Below are positions 1 to 10,100 of a stretch of DNA of 64,000 nucleotides, piece after piece (the stretch's first letter is position 1; every line of letters begins with the position of its first letter). The translations under genes were made by a program, and so were the position numbers. The notes under the pieces were generated by a model that worked only from the letters and a program-made list of their open reading frames with translations, had not been told where the DNA came from and did not search any database. The stretch is from Ceratobasidium sp. AG-K (taxonomy: Eukaryota; Basidiomycota; Agaricomycetes; Cantharellales; Ceratobasidiaceae), in assembly GCA_037039685.1 (NCBI GenBank), contig JAWNGF010000012.1, forward strand, positions 186,001 to 250,000. Direction: 5' to 3'.

Positions 1-32
1 TCCCTTCTTTTCTAACATTCTTTGTTTCCTAG

Positions 33-876
33 CTTGAAGTGGTCCTTCAACTCGCATACAATGGTGACTCGGTAATCGGGGCCAAGAAGTTTGAGCGCTT
101 TGTCAAGCTCGGACCAACTGAAAGCTCATCCGGGGCAATGCGTGAGTCTTCCGTACTCGTCTCAAGAAATCATGTGCTAATTATACTTGAACGTAGCACT
201 GTATATGCTCAACCATCAACAGGTACCTAATCCAAGTATAGTATTGAATCATATGGTAACATTTCTTCCAGGACACATACACCGTGCCTGGTACCAACCG
301 ACTCCTTCACGGGAACTTCATCCCTTCAACTCCCTCTGGAATTCCTTCCATGCTTCTGGTGGAGATGTTCGATGCCTGGGCCAGGTTTACTGTCGAGAAT
401 CCTGCAGCTGTCGAGTCGGCCATGGTGCTCGAATTGTACCATACTGACAAGTGGGCTTCGGTTCCCGCTTCCGCAACGGCGTACGCCAATCGCAACCCGG
501 TATGTCTCTTTGCTTAAGTTTAATCCTCCATAGCATTAACGAGGGTCTGCAGACATACAACGTCGCATACATAGTGACCTGGTCCGACGAATCGTTTAGT
601 CCTTCCGCCAAGGACGAAACGTTTGCCCTCGACCAAAACATCACTCGCATTCGCACTGCACACTTCCCACACCAGGGAGGTGCTGCGTACACCAACTACC
701 TCCACAGCTCGAGCAAGTTTACCCCTCAGCAATTTGGAGAGAACGCGGCGCGATTGGAGCAGATCAAGGCCAAGTACGACTCAGCGGGCGTATTTGGAAA
801 GTGGTTTGTTGCGACCAAGAAGGAGGAGGCTGTGACTCGTGCGATTGAGCCGGTCGAACTCGTGTGCGCCTGCTGA
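33..876 (+). CDS. FAD-linked oxidoreductase (berberine-bridge-enzyme type), 3' part only
   Basis: The gene enters from the left edge, so the start and the FAD-binding half lie outside the window. Visible exons are 33-141, 197-222, 272-499 and 553-876, joined by GT..AG introns that keep one frame; the second exon is only 26 bases. The last exon carries a C-terminal block like that of BBE-type flavin oxidases (an aromatic-rich YTNYL stretch, then a helix ARLEQIKAKYD followed by V-F). In that family this region packs against the flavin and closes the substrate pocket. The protein ends in Cys-Ala-Cys. It lies just upstream of three PhzF-like genes on the same strand, but a pathway link is only inferred. 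A different FAD oxidase subfamily cannot be excluded because the His/Cys flavin-attachment region is not in view. Confidence 0.7.
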
Positions 877-1021
877 CTGGCATTGATTCCCGCATAATGT
901 ATCAATAGTATTAAGATCGGATGAAAAATCTCTCGATGAATTCTACGAGTATGTTATCATCAGCAACAAGCTTGAGCCTTCCGGCATGTATGCGCACACG
1001 TAATCAACCCTCCTGATGAAT

Positions 1022-1027
1022 CACGTG
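1022..1027. promoter_or_regulatory. CACGTG hexamer upstream of PhzF-like copy 1
   Basis: A TCACGTG site lies 122 bases before the ATG at 1149. It is one member of the recurrent upstream motif described in the findings. Binding by a bHLH factor is inference. Confidence 0.4.
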
Positions 1028-1148
1028 CGCAACCTAGCATTACTCGGATCCGGCCGCTCACATAAACACCATCACCCAACCACCAGGCAATGCTCTCCGC
1101 CTTGACTATATCATTATTCCTAACTTGTCTCTAAAATTCGTAAACAGA

Positions 1149-2128
1149 ATGACAACACGCCCACGCCCATTCATGCAGGTCGACGTGTTCACGTCTTCCG
1201 ACGCATTCTCTGGTAATCCTGTTGCAGTGGTCCTAGACTCACAGGGCCTGTCGTCCGAAATGATGAAAAAGTTTGCAAACTGGACCAACCTTTCCGAGAC
1301 GACTTTTGTCCTTCCTCCCACCGAACCCTAGGGCAGACTACAGACTTCGCATCTTCACTCCGTCGGGCGAATTGCCATTTGCCGGACATCCAACGCTTGG
1401 AAGCTGCCGCGCATGGCTCGAGAGTGGCAACAAGCCGAAAAATGGGGGCGAGGTCACCCAAGAATGCGGGATAGGTCTCGTCACGATGAAGTCGGATCCT
1501 GCTAGCGGCCGTCTGAGCTTCGCCGCCCCTGACTTTGTTCGGGAAGGCGACGTGTCTCTCGAGGACTTGAAAACCCTCTGTGATTCGATGGGCATAGCTT
1601 CAGACGACGTCCTGGCAAGTCGCTGGATCGACAACGGTCCTGGGTGGGCCGGGTTAATTCTCAAGTCAGCCGAGGACGTGCTCGCCATAAAGACCGACTC
1701 GATCCACAAGGCGAAAGAATTTAACTGGGGTATTATTGGGGCTTTTGAAAACGGTCAGAACCTACTGCAGCGCGGACTTCAAGGGGAAACGGTGTCCGAG
1801 GGTCACGATATAGACGATTCACCGCGCTTTGAAGTGCGGGCGTTTGCGCCCAAGGAAAACGTATTGGAAGATCCCGTATGCGGCAGTCTCAAGTAAGTTC
1901 GGGCTATTCATATGTACTCGGGCTAACAAAATCGCTACAAGTGCCGGGGTTGCCAAGTGGTTGATAGACGCTGGGCTTGCACCGCAAGCCTACGTTGCAA
2001 GTCAAGGGACATGCTTAGGGAGGGAAGGCCGCATATATGTGTCGGCGAATAGCGAGCGCGGAGGCCGAGGAGGGAAAATCTGGGTTGGCGGCAATACCCG
2101 GGTTTGCATCAATGGAAGTGTCCCCTAG
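1149..2128 (+). CDS. PhzF-like isomerase/epimerase family protein, copy 1 (one-base frame break)
   Basis: The product is a PhzF-fold (diaminopimelate-epimerase-like) protein of about 310 residues. Landmarks in order are the N-terminal PFMQVDVF strand, NPVAVV, the NLSETTF motif holding the conserved acidic residue of the family, [13 protein letters not shown], and the second-half signature DPVCGS. Exon 1 runs to 1892, a 49-base intron follows, and exon 2 is 1942-2128 ending in TAG. The frame breaks at the CCC run 1326-1328: as written it hits TAG at 1329-1331, and the conserved frame resumes one base later. Removing one C would restore [15 protein letters not shown]. This is either an assembly indel or a recent pseudogene. 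The substrate is unknown; fungal PhzF-like proteins are mostly uncharacterised. Copy 2 follows 591 bases downstream with the same intron position. Confidence 0.75.
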
Positions 2129-2719
2129 ACAGACATCGTGGTGTGTCGTAGGTAGATTTGATTATGACCATACATGGGTATGAACCATCGTCTCAGCAAG
2201 TCATTTACTTCATTTATCCCGCGGTCTCCGTAATCAGGTCAGGGAATCTGGGGTCTCCTCGCACGAGATCAGTTTCATAAGTTACTGGTGAAAGAGAAAA
2301 CCCTGTATCGGGCTTTTTTATCTGTCATCCTCACCAGAGTTATACAAAGTTTTTTACTCATCAGGCCTCTACTCATCAGTAATATGAACTTCAATCGGCA
2401 GTTGGTACTAGTACGACCATTCCTCATTCGATAACTTGTCGATAAGCCCTAACCTAGCCCTCGTTACTAACTCTCTTAACTTTGCAGCCCCATAATATAG
2501 TGCAACCACTAAAGGTCCCCTTCGATATTCCTGCATATATGCGCGACGATTCTGATCTGATTTGCGAAGTCACGTGTAACATTTAGTGTGACTCGGATTG
2601 ATCATTCTTCGCAAGTTCTCATCTACACCACCATATAACCGTACATTAACCCCAACTCCCTTCACAATACTGCTCTACTTACTCTCTGCTAGCTTATTCA
2701 TCCCGGGACCAGACAAGCT
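2129..2719. other. intergenic, PhzF-like copy 1 to copy 2
   Basis: No gene is seen. The stretch holds the 3' flank of copy 1 and the promoter of copy 2, including a CACGTG site at 2571-2576. Confidence 0.5.
2571..2576. promoter_or_regulatory. CACGTG hexamer upstream of PhzF-like copy 2
   Basis: The site lies 144 bases before the ATG at 2720. Copy 1 has the same hexamer at a similar distance, so the site may have been duplicated with the gene. Confidence 0.4.
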
Positions 2720-3700
2720 ATGCCTCCCCGCGCACGCCCGTTCATGCAGGTCGACGTATTCTCTTCTTCCAACCCGCTCTCAGGAAATCCCGTCGCAGTA
2801 GTGTTGAGTGCGGATGACCTGTCGGTCGAAACGATGATGAAGTTTGCGAACTGGACGAACCTTTCCGAGACGACTTTATACTTCCAGCTACCGATCCCAA
2901 GGCAGATTACAAGCTTCGGATTTTCACCCCATCGAGCGAGCTATCTTTTGCTGGACATCCAACCCTCGGTAGCTGTTGCGCATGGCTTGAAAACGGTGGC
3001 AAGTCTAAGAACTCGGGCGAGGTTATCCAGGAATGTGGGATCGGGCTAGTTACAATCAAGTTCGATCCCACGAGCGGCCATCTAGGATTTGCTGCTCCCA
3101 ATTTTATTCGGGAAGGCGACCTATCCTCCGAAGATCTAAAAATCATATGCGACGCGATGGGGATCAAGACGGGAGACGTCTTGGCCGGTCGTTGGATTGA
3201 CAACGGACCCGGACTGGCAGGGTTGCTTCTCAAGTCAGCTGAGGACGTACTCGCTGTGAAAAAGGACTCAATTTACGAAGCGAAAAAGTTCGGCTGGGGC
3301 ATTGTGGGAGCATATGAGAAGGCTCAGGACCGAGTTCGTCGCAGACTCCGAGGCGAGACGGTGCCGGAGGAACCAGTCACCCAGGATGAGTCACCTCATT
3401 TCGAGTTGCGCGCCTTTGCACCCAAAGATAACATATCGGAGGATCCTGTGACCGGAAGTCTCAAGTAAGCTTGGCCCATGTGCCTGTATGCGCGTTGCTG
3501 ATTGATTGTGTAGCGCGGGAGTTGCCAAATGGCTCATAGGCGCTGGACTTGCACCGCAAAGCTATGTTGCTAGTCAGGGAACTTGTTTGGGAAGGGAAGG
3601 TCGCATTTACGTCTCGGCTGATAACGAGCGCGGCCAAGGAGGAGAGATCTGGGTGGGTGGAAGGACTCGAGTCTGCGTCACTGGAAGCGTTACGTTGTAA
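2720..3700 (+). CDS. PhzF-like isomerase/epimerase family protein, copy 2 (one-base frame break)
   Basis: This tandem paralogue of the preceding gene starts at ATG 2720 with the same N-terminal pattern ([20 protein letters not shown]). The 49-base intron 3465-3513 is at the same codon (SL|NAGVAKW), and the protein ends at TAA 3698-3700. [16 protein letters not shown] and DPVTGS are all present. The conserved frame is lost at the T run in actttata (2871-2878). One base is missing there, and after it the sequence reads on as ILPATDPKADYKLRIF in another frame. The break falls within ten codons of the break in copy 1 but has the opposite sign, so the two are not one inherited lesion. Function as for copy 1; real gene versus pseudogene depends on checking that base. 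Confidence 0.72.
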
Positions 3701-4038
3701 TTATGCGCTCGCTTATTAATAAACGCGTGCTCCATTAGTGGCAATATTATCCTGCGCCCTTGCATGGTCTTCACTTTACTCGATGATGAAAACGAGTTGA
3801 ACTACAAAAGAGCCTTAATGACACACGTGGCGTTATAATACATGATTAGACCGAATGAATGGGGAGAGGGTCTGTTGTCAGCATTTTGAGGGCCCATCTG
3901 AGGCACGCGTGAGTCGGCCATGTGCATTAAGCGCTCAACCATTCCGCTTCTCGGCCCCTTACGGTCCTCTGCTTCCTCGTACTGGTCTGAAATCGGGGGG
4001 AGTTGTATTGTTAATCAGTATGACCCCCTCCCACCCCA
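3701..4038. other. intergenic, between PhzF-like copies 2 and 3
   Basis: No gene is seen. A CACGTG site at 3824-3829 lies 210 bases before the decayed third ATG. Confidence 0.4.
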
Positions 4039-4628
4039 ATGACAGCACGCACACACCCATTCGCATAAGTCGATGTATTTTCGTTCGCCGGGCAGGTGCT
4101 ACGAAGTTCTCTCGCGGTCATTCGAGATCCAGAAGGGCTTTCAACTGGAGTGATGCAAAAAGATCGCCTTGTGCAGAGATCTTTCCCATCCAACATTCAT
4201 CCTCCCGCTACCGATTGCCAGGGCATACAAGAAAGGTCAAATCAATCAATCCACGTCTCCTCAAGGTGACGTGCAAGTTAGTACTTCAGAAACATGAGGT
4301 AACGTGCCTGACCTTGAGCCATGTACTTCTTCACTCAAGGGTTGTGTACGCATACCGGCGGAAGTCCCCATTACTAGAAATCTTTAGTGAGTATATGCTA
4401 TGCACGTATATGCATGCTACTGTTTAATTATCCCGTAGCACAGCGCCTAACAAATGATTGATGTTAGCTGAACTCGCCCTCAGCTTGTATCGTGAACCAG
4501 GGTGCATGCTTAAAGAGGGGCGACCCAATATAGTCTATGTATCGGTTAATAGTGTTTATGACCCAGGGGGAAATATCTGTGCTGGGGATGATACTCGGGT
4601 TTATCTTCATGGAAAGGTGCTAATTTGA
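4039..4628 (+). pseudogene. decayed third PhzF-like copy
   Basis: The ATG at 4039 opens MTARTHPFA, then a stop, then VDVFS, matching the N-terminus of the two upstream copies ([14 protein letters not shown]). Weaker matches continue as AVIRDPEGLS and a relic of the FILP strand. After a gap that lacks the middle of the protein, the C-terminal strand block is recognisable near 4470-4628 (GCMLKEGRP, VYVSVNS, GDDTRVYLHGKV), corresponding to [13 protein letters not shown] and GGNTRVC in the intact copies. Multiple stops, frame changes and the loss of the GHPTLG region show it is not functional. Same strand and spacing as copies 1 and 2 indicate a third tandem duplicate. Confidence 0.72.
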
Positions 4629-4711
4629 AAGTCGAGGGGGTCCTTTAGGCATAGGGGCATACACCTCGAATGTAGAACTACCTCAACGACAAATAGATAG
4701 GAGAGAACAGC

Positions 4712-4717
4712 CACGTG
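4712..4717. promoter_or_regulatory. CACGTG hexamer upstream of the F-box relic
   Basis: The site lies 108 bases before the ATG at 4825, matching the spacing seen at other genes in the window. Confidence 0.35.
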
Positions 4718-4824
4718 ATTGAATTGCGGTCTGGATCTCTCCTTGAAGTTGACCCGAGGGTAAAGTATGGCTTGTTGACGTAAGTTCCCAACGCCCGTTT
4801 TGCGTCTTTCCTCCACCACTTACC

Positions 4825-5590
4825 ATGGGCACCATACAACTCGTCACGAAGGAAGAAACACTAGTTTCGTTCTCTGATATTCCTAACGAGACACTAACTC
4901 GAATCCTTCATTTCTGCGGATATACAACCATAATCAGCTTTGGCACGGTACACTACACTACCAATATAAACCTCGTTTATACTTTCTGATGCGTTGGATT
5001 TGTATTCACAGACTTGTAAAATATACCTTGAGCTGGTGTCAAACTCGGCTGGATTGCAATCACACATTGAGTTGGAGGCGAATGGGCTCGAAATCGCCTC
5101 GGGGTTCCCACAAGCCAGACTTAGACTACCCCAAGATATTGTACGAGTTAAAGGCGTATCGGGATGGGAAGGGCACCCTGGTAATCGTTCATTCAAGCTG
5201 AGCTTCCTGCCCCAGCATTACTTCACTTCCACACTGATTCACCAACTTACCACTAGGTTTCGCTGATGATAACATGAAGCATTGTGAGATAGACAATGAT
5301 TCCTTTATGGGAGCGTATTATTATCCGAGTGATCAGGCTCGAACCTATCCAAACACGTTACAAGTGTACCCCCTCGGTTCCACGCCTTTGCCCCCTGTGT
5401 GTTTCCCGCTTGCATTTCTCAACAACAACCTAAAATGCTGTGGAGCGCTCCGTAACTCGGTTTTGCTCTGGAGCAGACCTCGGCTCCGGAGCACCCCGGA
5501 GCATTTTCGATTTTTGCTGAGGTCATGGGTTCGCAGCAGACTTGACACAAGATTTATTTGTCCTTGTCACCGTCAATTCCCTGAGGTTTA
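4825..5590 (+). pseudogene. F-box-like gene relic, interrupted by a fold-back element
   Basis: Exon 1 (4825-4947) encodes an F-box-like helix pair (FSDIPNETLTRILHFCGY). A GT..AG intron follows (4948-5011), then TCKIYLELVSNSAGLQ and IELEANGLEI. This matches the start of the F-box-like gene at 27801, which has TCRTNYALVANSSRLQ and IELGANGLQI at the same place. The frame slips one base at the GGGG run 5101-5104; beyond it PKILYELKAYRD corresponds to SRELLKQIVRRRD of the relative. A fold-back element sits at 5418-5521. Downstream of it ADLTQDLFVLVTV (5536 onward) matches DPVQDLLVLATA of the relative. The 3' half of the gene is missing. The homology is seen directly in the sequence; the loss of function is inferred. 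Confidence 0.6.
5418..5521. mobile_element. small fold-back (MITE-like) element
   Basis: About 104 bases with imperfect terminal inverted repeats. The left end reads CTCAACAACAACCTAAAATG, and the reverse complement of the right end reads CTCAGCAAAAATCGAAAATG, followed by GGAGC/GCTCC-rich arms. A related element with CAGCAAAAA ends lies at 33641-33806. It has no coding capacity. I see no convincing target-site duplication. Confidence 0.5.
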
Positions 5591-5674
5591 TTCGATTCCG
5601 TTAGAGTCACTCTGTAGCACTTTCGACCTGCAGGAGGTCACGTGATTGATGGTGACCACAACTTAACCATAACA

Positions 5675-6964
5675 ATGGAGCGCCGAAGAACAGGCGCCAA
5701 CAGGGCACCAGCTGGGGATAGTCAACTAGGTGAGCCTGGGTTGAGCCACACTTTAGTAGATCATAGCTCATAGGTATACCGAAGAACAGTATCAAGTATG
5801 GACGCGCACGCAGGGCCATTTGCAAAAATTCATGGCTGCACGGGCAGAGGACAACACTGTTGAGAAGGTGGCGAAAGTCAACAGGTATATCGGGAAATTT
5901 CCGGCAAGCGAGGATGCAATCAAGACGGCGGACATGCTGGATACATACAAGCCGCTAAAAACCAAGCTAACGGAAGGACTTGAGTCCACCAAATCGGCGG
6001 CGGAAAAGGAGATCAAGTGCGTAGCGATGGAGCTAACCCATTAAGACACTTACTCACTGTTCCTGATTTTATAGCACCCTGGATGAAGCTATCGAGCTTA
6101 TGTCCGTCTTACTTGCGTTACGGCGTCCTGCTGAAGGTGGGGTTTAGTTAGTTGATCTCTCGCCCGCTATATTTACTGATAATACACCAGGTGACAATAC
6201 CAAACGAAAACGGCTTCGCCTGACTTCGCCTGCACAAAATGCTCATTCCCCTTCTCCAGCACCCGCATCATCAGCTTCAGGATCCTCTTTACCAAGAATC
6301 ACCGTGCGCCTTCCCACTCGGGAGAGGTCCGGGCCACCGCTTAAAGAGGGTCGACGAGTCGCTTTCCGTCCTCCGAAATCTGAAGAGTGGATATTAGGCA
6401 TTGTGAAGAGACAATTTCTGGAGGGCGGTAAACATATGTAAGCTCATACGCTGCAGTCGTTCGTTGTGCAATGTCTCATCTTTCATTCTGTCCAGGTACG
6501 AGGTGCAAGATGCAGACACAGAAGAGCCGAGACCGTGAGTGTCGTGATTTCGATCTCGTTAATCGACTAGTTACTCATGTATCTTTAGACCATACATCAC
6601 GGACATTCGTTCGCTCATACCGCTACCCGACGCCCATGCCCCTGTCGGAAGCCCTGCTCACATTTCCTCATATCCCGAGTTTGCCCCTGGAACTGAAGTC
6701 ATGGCAATTTATGAAACCACGACATCGTTTTACCGTGCTGTTGTCGTGGCTGGGCCCAAAGACACATGGGCAGGTGGACGGGTACGTGTTTTACAACCTT
6801 GCATTACCTCAAATTGATAACACCTCTGCTAGACGGTCAAGAAAGAGTCACATCAGTACAAATTAACCTTTGACGATGACGGAGGAAAAGTACATACCGT
6901 AAATGCCTTTGATGTTCTCGAATGGCCAGGTGGTGGAAAGGGTGGGGCGGGTTCGACGAATTAA
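5675..6964 (+). CDS. SGF29: SGF29-like subunit of SAGA (tandem Tudor histone reader)
   Basis: Seven exons (5675-5729, 5767-6016, 6075-6136, 6191-6437, 6496-6534, 6589-6781, 6833-6964) join in frame into about 325 residues. The N-terminal half is a charged helical region (EEQYQVWTRTQGHLQKFMAA, then NTLDEAIELMSVLLALRRP), followed by a Ser/Pro linker. The C-terminal half is the SGF29 domain: GRRVAFRPPKSEEWILGIV, YEVQDADTEEP, a Y-I-T-D-I-R-S-L-I-P-L-P strand, GTEVMAIYETTTSFYRAVV, and YKLTFDDDGGKVHTVNAFDVLEWP at the end. In yeast and human this tandem Tudor domain binds methylated H3K4 and recruits the SAGA acetyltransferase in the nucleus. It ends 234 bases from the stop of the convergent Sen1-like gene. 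Confidence 0.88.
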
Positions 6965-7198
6965 GGTCTGATTTACCTGCTTCTGGATCTTGCTTGTTCT
7001 GTACGCTGTTCTGTATCTATATATTACGATCGTTACGCTTTCGTTTTATTTTTCAAAGTGGGATGCAAGGCCCACATCGCGTGATTGAGAAGGCTGTTGA
7101 ATATGGCGAGAGGAAATAATTTACACCAACAGACATTAACCAGCGAGCAGTAACTGAACGAAACCAAATAACCAAAAGGATGATAATATCTATACTGT

Positions 7199-10100
7199 CT
7201 AGACTCTAGAGCCCATCGAATTAGGGTTTCTGTAACGTGCCACTTCAGTTAGCGATTGCTCAGACCGACGGCCAATTTCACGCACAGTTTGTTTCTTCTT
7301 GGGTATAAACGCCGACGCGGCGGCCTTCTTCCGTGGCACTGGGGGGCGTGGCTGTGGAGGTGGCTTTGGGGGCAGTCCGGCCGAGGCTAGGACAACACTG
7401 GAGCTCGAGCTGGAGGCCATCGGCATGTGTGCGGGTTTAGGTTTAGGTTTAGGTTCGGGTCTGGGTTTGGGTGGGAGCGGGTGATAGCCTACTGCACTAG
7501 GGAGATTCTCTCTCGGATGTATTGGGGTGGTGGGAGAAGTCGGCGGTGATGGCGCAGGAGGGGGGCTCGATGAGACGGGCGCGCTGGCTGCGATTGGCGC
7601 AACGGGGGCTGGAATGAATGGGGTGGGAGCTTTGGCCAGGGAGGAAGGGGGTCGAGGATCGTTGCCGGGTCCGGCCTTGGGTTCTGCTTTGGGCGTAACG
7701 GTAGCAGGTTTCTTAGCCACTGGTCGAGCGGCAGAAATGTTGTTCATAGGGATCGACTCGAGCATGCTCGGAGAATACTGCAGCGCATTCCGTTAGCCTC
7801 AGCATGACCATGTGGCGTCACAACTCACCTTGAGCATGTGTCCGCGGGCTCTAGCATCCTCAACAATCGTCTTCCAGGTTCGATTACATCGCTCCAACGT
7901 AGCTGCATGTCCCAGAATAAAGAGCGACGAGCGTGAACGGGTAAGTGCGACGTTCATTCGCCGTTCGTCCGCCAAGAAACCAACCGACTGGACGTTGGTA
8001 CCAGCACGAACACAGGAGAGGATAATGATGTCTTTTTCTTGCCCTTGGAAGCCGTCTACTGTGTTGAAATCAACAAGCTTTAGGACTTCAGAACCGTATA
8101 CCGCCTGGAACCGACTCTTCAGGTGCAAGACTTGACCGCGGTACATGGAAACAACACCGATGCGAAAGTCAAACTTGGTCGACTTGAATTGGCGCTTCAA
8201 GCGATCGTACAGGGCTACCGCAGCATCCGCTTCACCCCTGTTGATTTGCGAATGGTTGGCCTGGGATTCTTCATGGCCTTGAGAGACGTCGAAAAACTGG
8301 TATGGCCCGAACAGGGGCGAATCATGCCAAACTTGTTTGGTTCGTTGATCCATGTCTGGGCCATCCTGAAGGCGACCATCATAGAATAATCGACTGGGCA
8401 CGGCACTAATAGTGGGATGCATACGGTACTGAATACTAGATAATACAACTGTTAGCAGTGGGTTTAAATTGGAGATGGGTACTCACCTGAGCAGATGCAC
8501 CGAGTTGGGGTTTTGCTTTTGCAAGCGAACGAATAGGCTCTGGTTATAGTCCATTCCACTGGCCAGCTGCGAGATTACGGTCGGCGGAAGCTGTTGTGGA
8601 TCCCCAACTAGAATACAAGTCTTGCATCCATATCGGAGGGGGATGAGAGTTGCAATTTCGATTGCTTGTGCGGCTTCATCAATGATAACTGTCTCAAATT
8701 CAAAGGCTTCCAGGACTTCATGACCCGCGCCGGACAGCGTGCTACAAATTACGTCCGCCTCGCTGAGGACCTCATGTCTGAACTTGCGGCGGGCGGCATC
8801 CAGTACGCGGCTTGCGTTCTTTTGTTGATCTCGTGCCGTGTCCAGCTTACTCGTGATGGTCGTCCGCTGGGTCTTTAGCGCTCGGAATTCGTTTTCTAAA
8901 GCAATACGCCGTTGGCCGGGAGGTGCTTGGTCAAGCTCGTTCCTTTTCGCATCGATTTTTTGCCTTATATCGGCTAGCTCTTGACGAAGTGCGGTCGTGT
9001 CGGTAGTGGTGGTGGACGTCGTCTTGGGCATGGCTGCCATCTTCTCGTCGACGAGCGAATCGAGGGAGTTCGAGGTGACGCTAACGTTCATTGATGACTC
9101 GGTTCCGATGCGGACAACCTTGAGGGCGAGTGGCTGCCCGTTATTATCCCTAACGCCGTCCGCCAGGCGTTTGGTAACTTCGTCGATGGCTGCGTTACTT
9201 GGCGCGCATACAAGCAATCGGCGCTTCTCCTTCTTCTCTTTGTCGCTGGCGGATAATAGTGCGGTCCGAGCTGTCGACACAAACGAGCCAGCCAACCCAC
9301 AAATGGTACTCGTTTTGCCAGTCCCGGGTGGGCTAGAGAATGAAAATCGTGAGTATATGCACGAGTATAGGTTGATTGACGCGTACCCCTGAATGAGCGA
9401 AAATCCTGTGGTTCCCAGCGACGCTAATATTGCCTTGGCCTGAGGCTCGTTAAGTTTGTGGGCTTGCATGGCCTCTTTTACGCGTTGCTCCGGGGGTACG
9501 AAAACACCAGCCGAAGTAGCAGAGAGAACTTGGTCGATCAAGTCGTAATGTTCCGCTGTTGTAAGGGCTGCATACTCTCGGTTGATCGTGCTCAGACTAA
9601 AGCTATGAGCTCCAGAATGCTCGCAAGCCGAATATCAACGTACCTGTATATCTTGGATAAACGCCATCGTTCCTGCATCTGGACCTTGACTCGCTGTTCG
9701 ACTGCCGCGGATAACCGCATGGTCCCCGTTGCTATCTGATTCGCCGCGCTCCCGCGTTTGAAACCCGTGATCTTAGCCAGTATTGACCGGTCGCCTTCGA
9801 GCGAGCGAAGAATAACAATATCCGTCTCAGCAAGATACCACCGTTCCGGCATGGTCTCCACGATGTTGAAGGCAATTTCCGTGAAATTATCGACGTAGCT
9901 ACGAGTCATAATTTGACACATGATCGGGTCTTTCAACCCTTCCTTGGATTGTAGTATCTGGCTCCAGCATTCGTTGATCAGGAGGGGATGGAAAACGTCA
10001 TGATACTGTTTCTTGGAGTTGAATTTAGGCACGACTCGCGTGAGCTTTGGAGTGCTACCGCCGATACTGAGAGGCTGGGGTCCGTCGTGATCAATCGACC

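Noticed and set aside
1308..1331. A 24-base GT..AG segment as an intron that would cure PhzF copy 1
   Set aside because: It is too short, and because 24 is a multiple of three its removal leaves the wrong frame; deleting one C at 1326-1328 restores the conserved residues exactly.
3855..4427. 190-residue plus-strand open frame
   Set aside because: It runs across the decayed third PhzF-like copy in the wrong frame and has no protein-like pattern.
7435..7475. Telomere-like TTTAGG repeats
   Set aside because: They are the antisense of Pro-Lys codons (CCTAAA) in the C-terminal tail of the Sen1-like protein, so the repeat is explained by coding low complexity.
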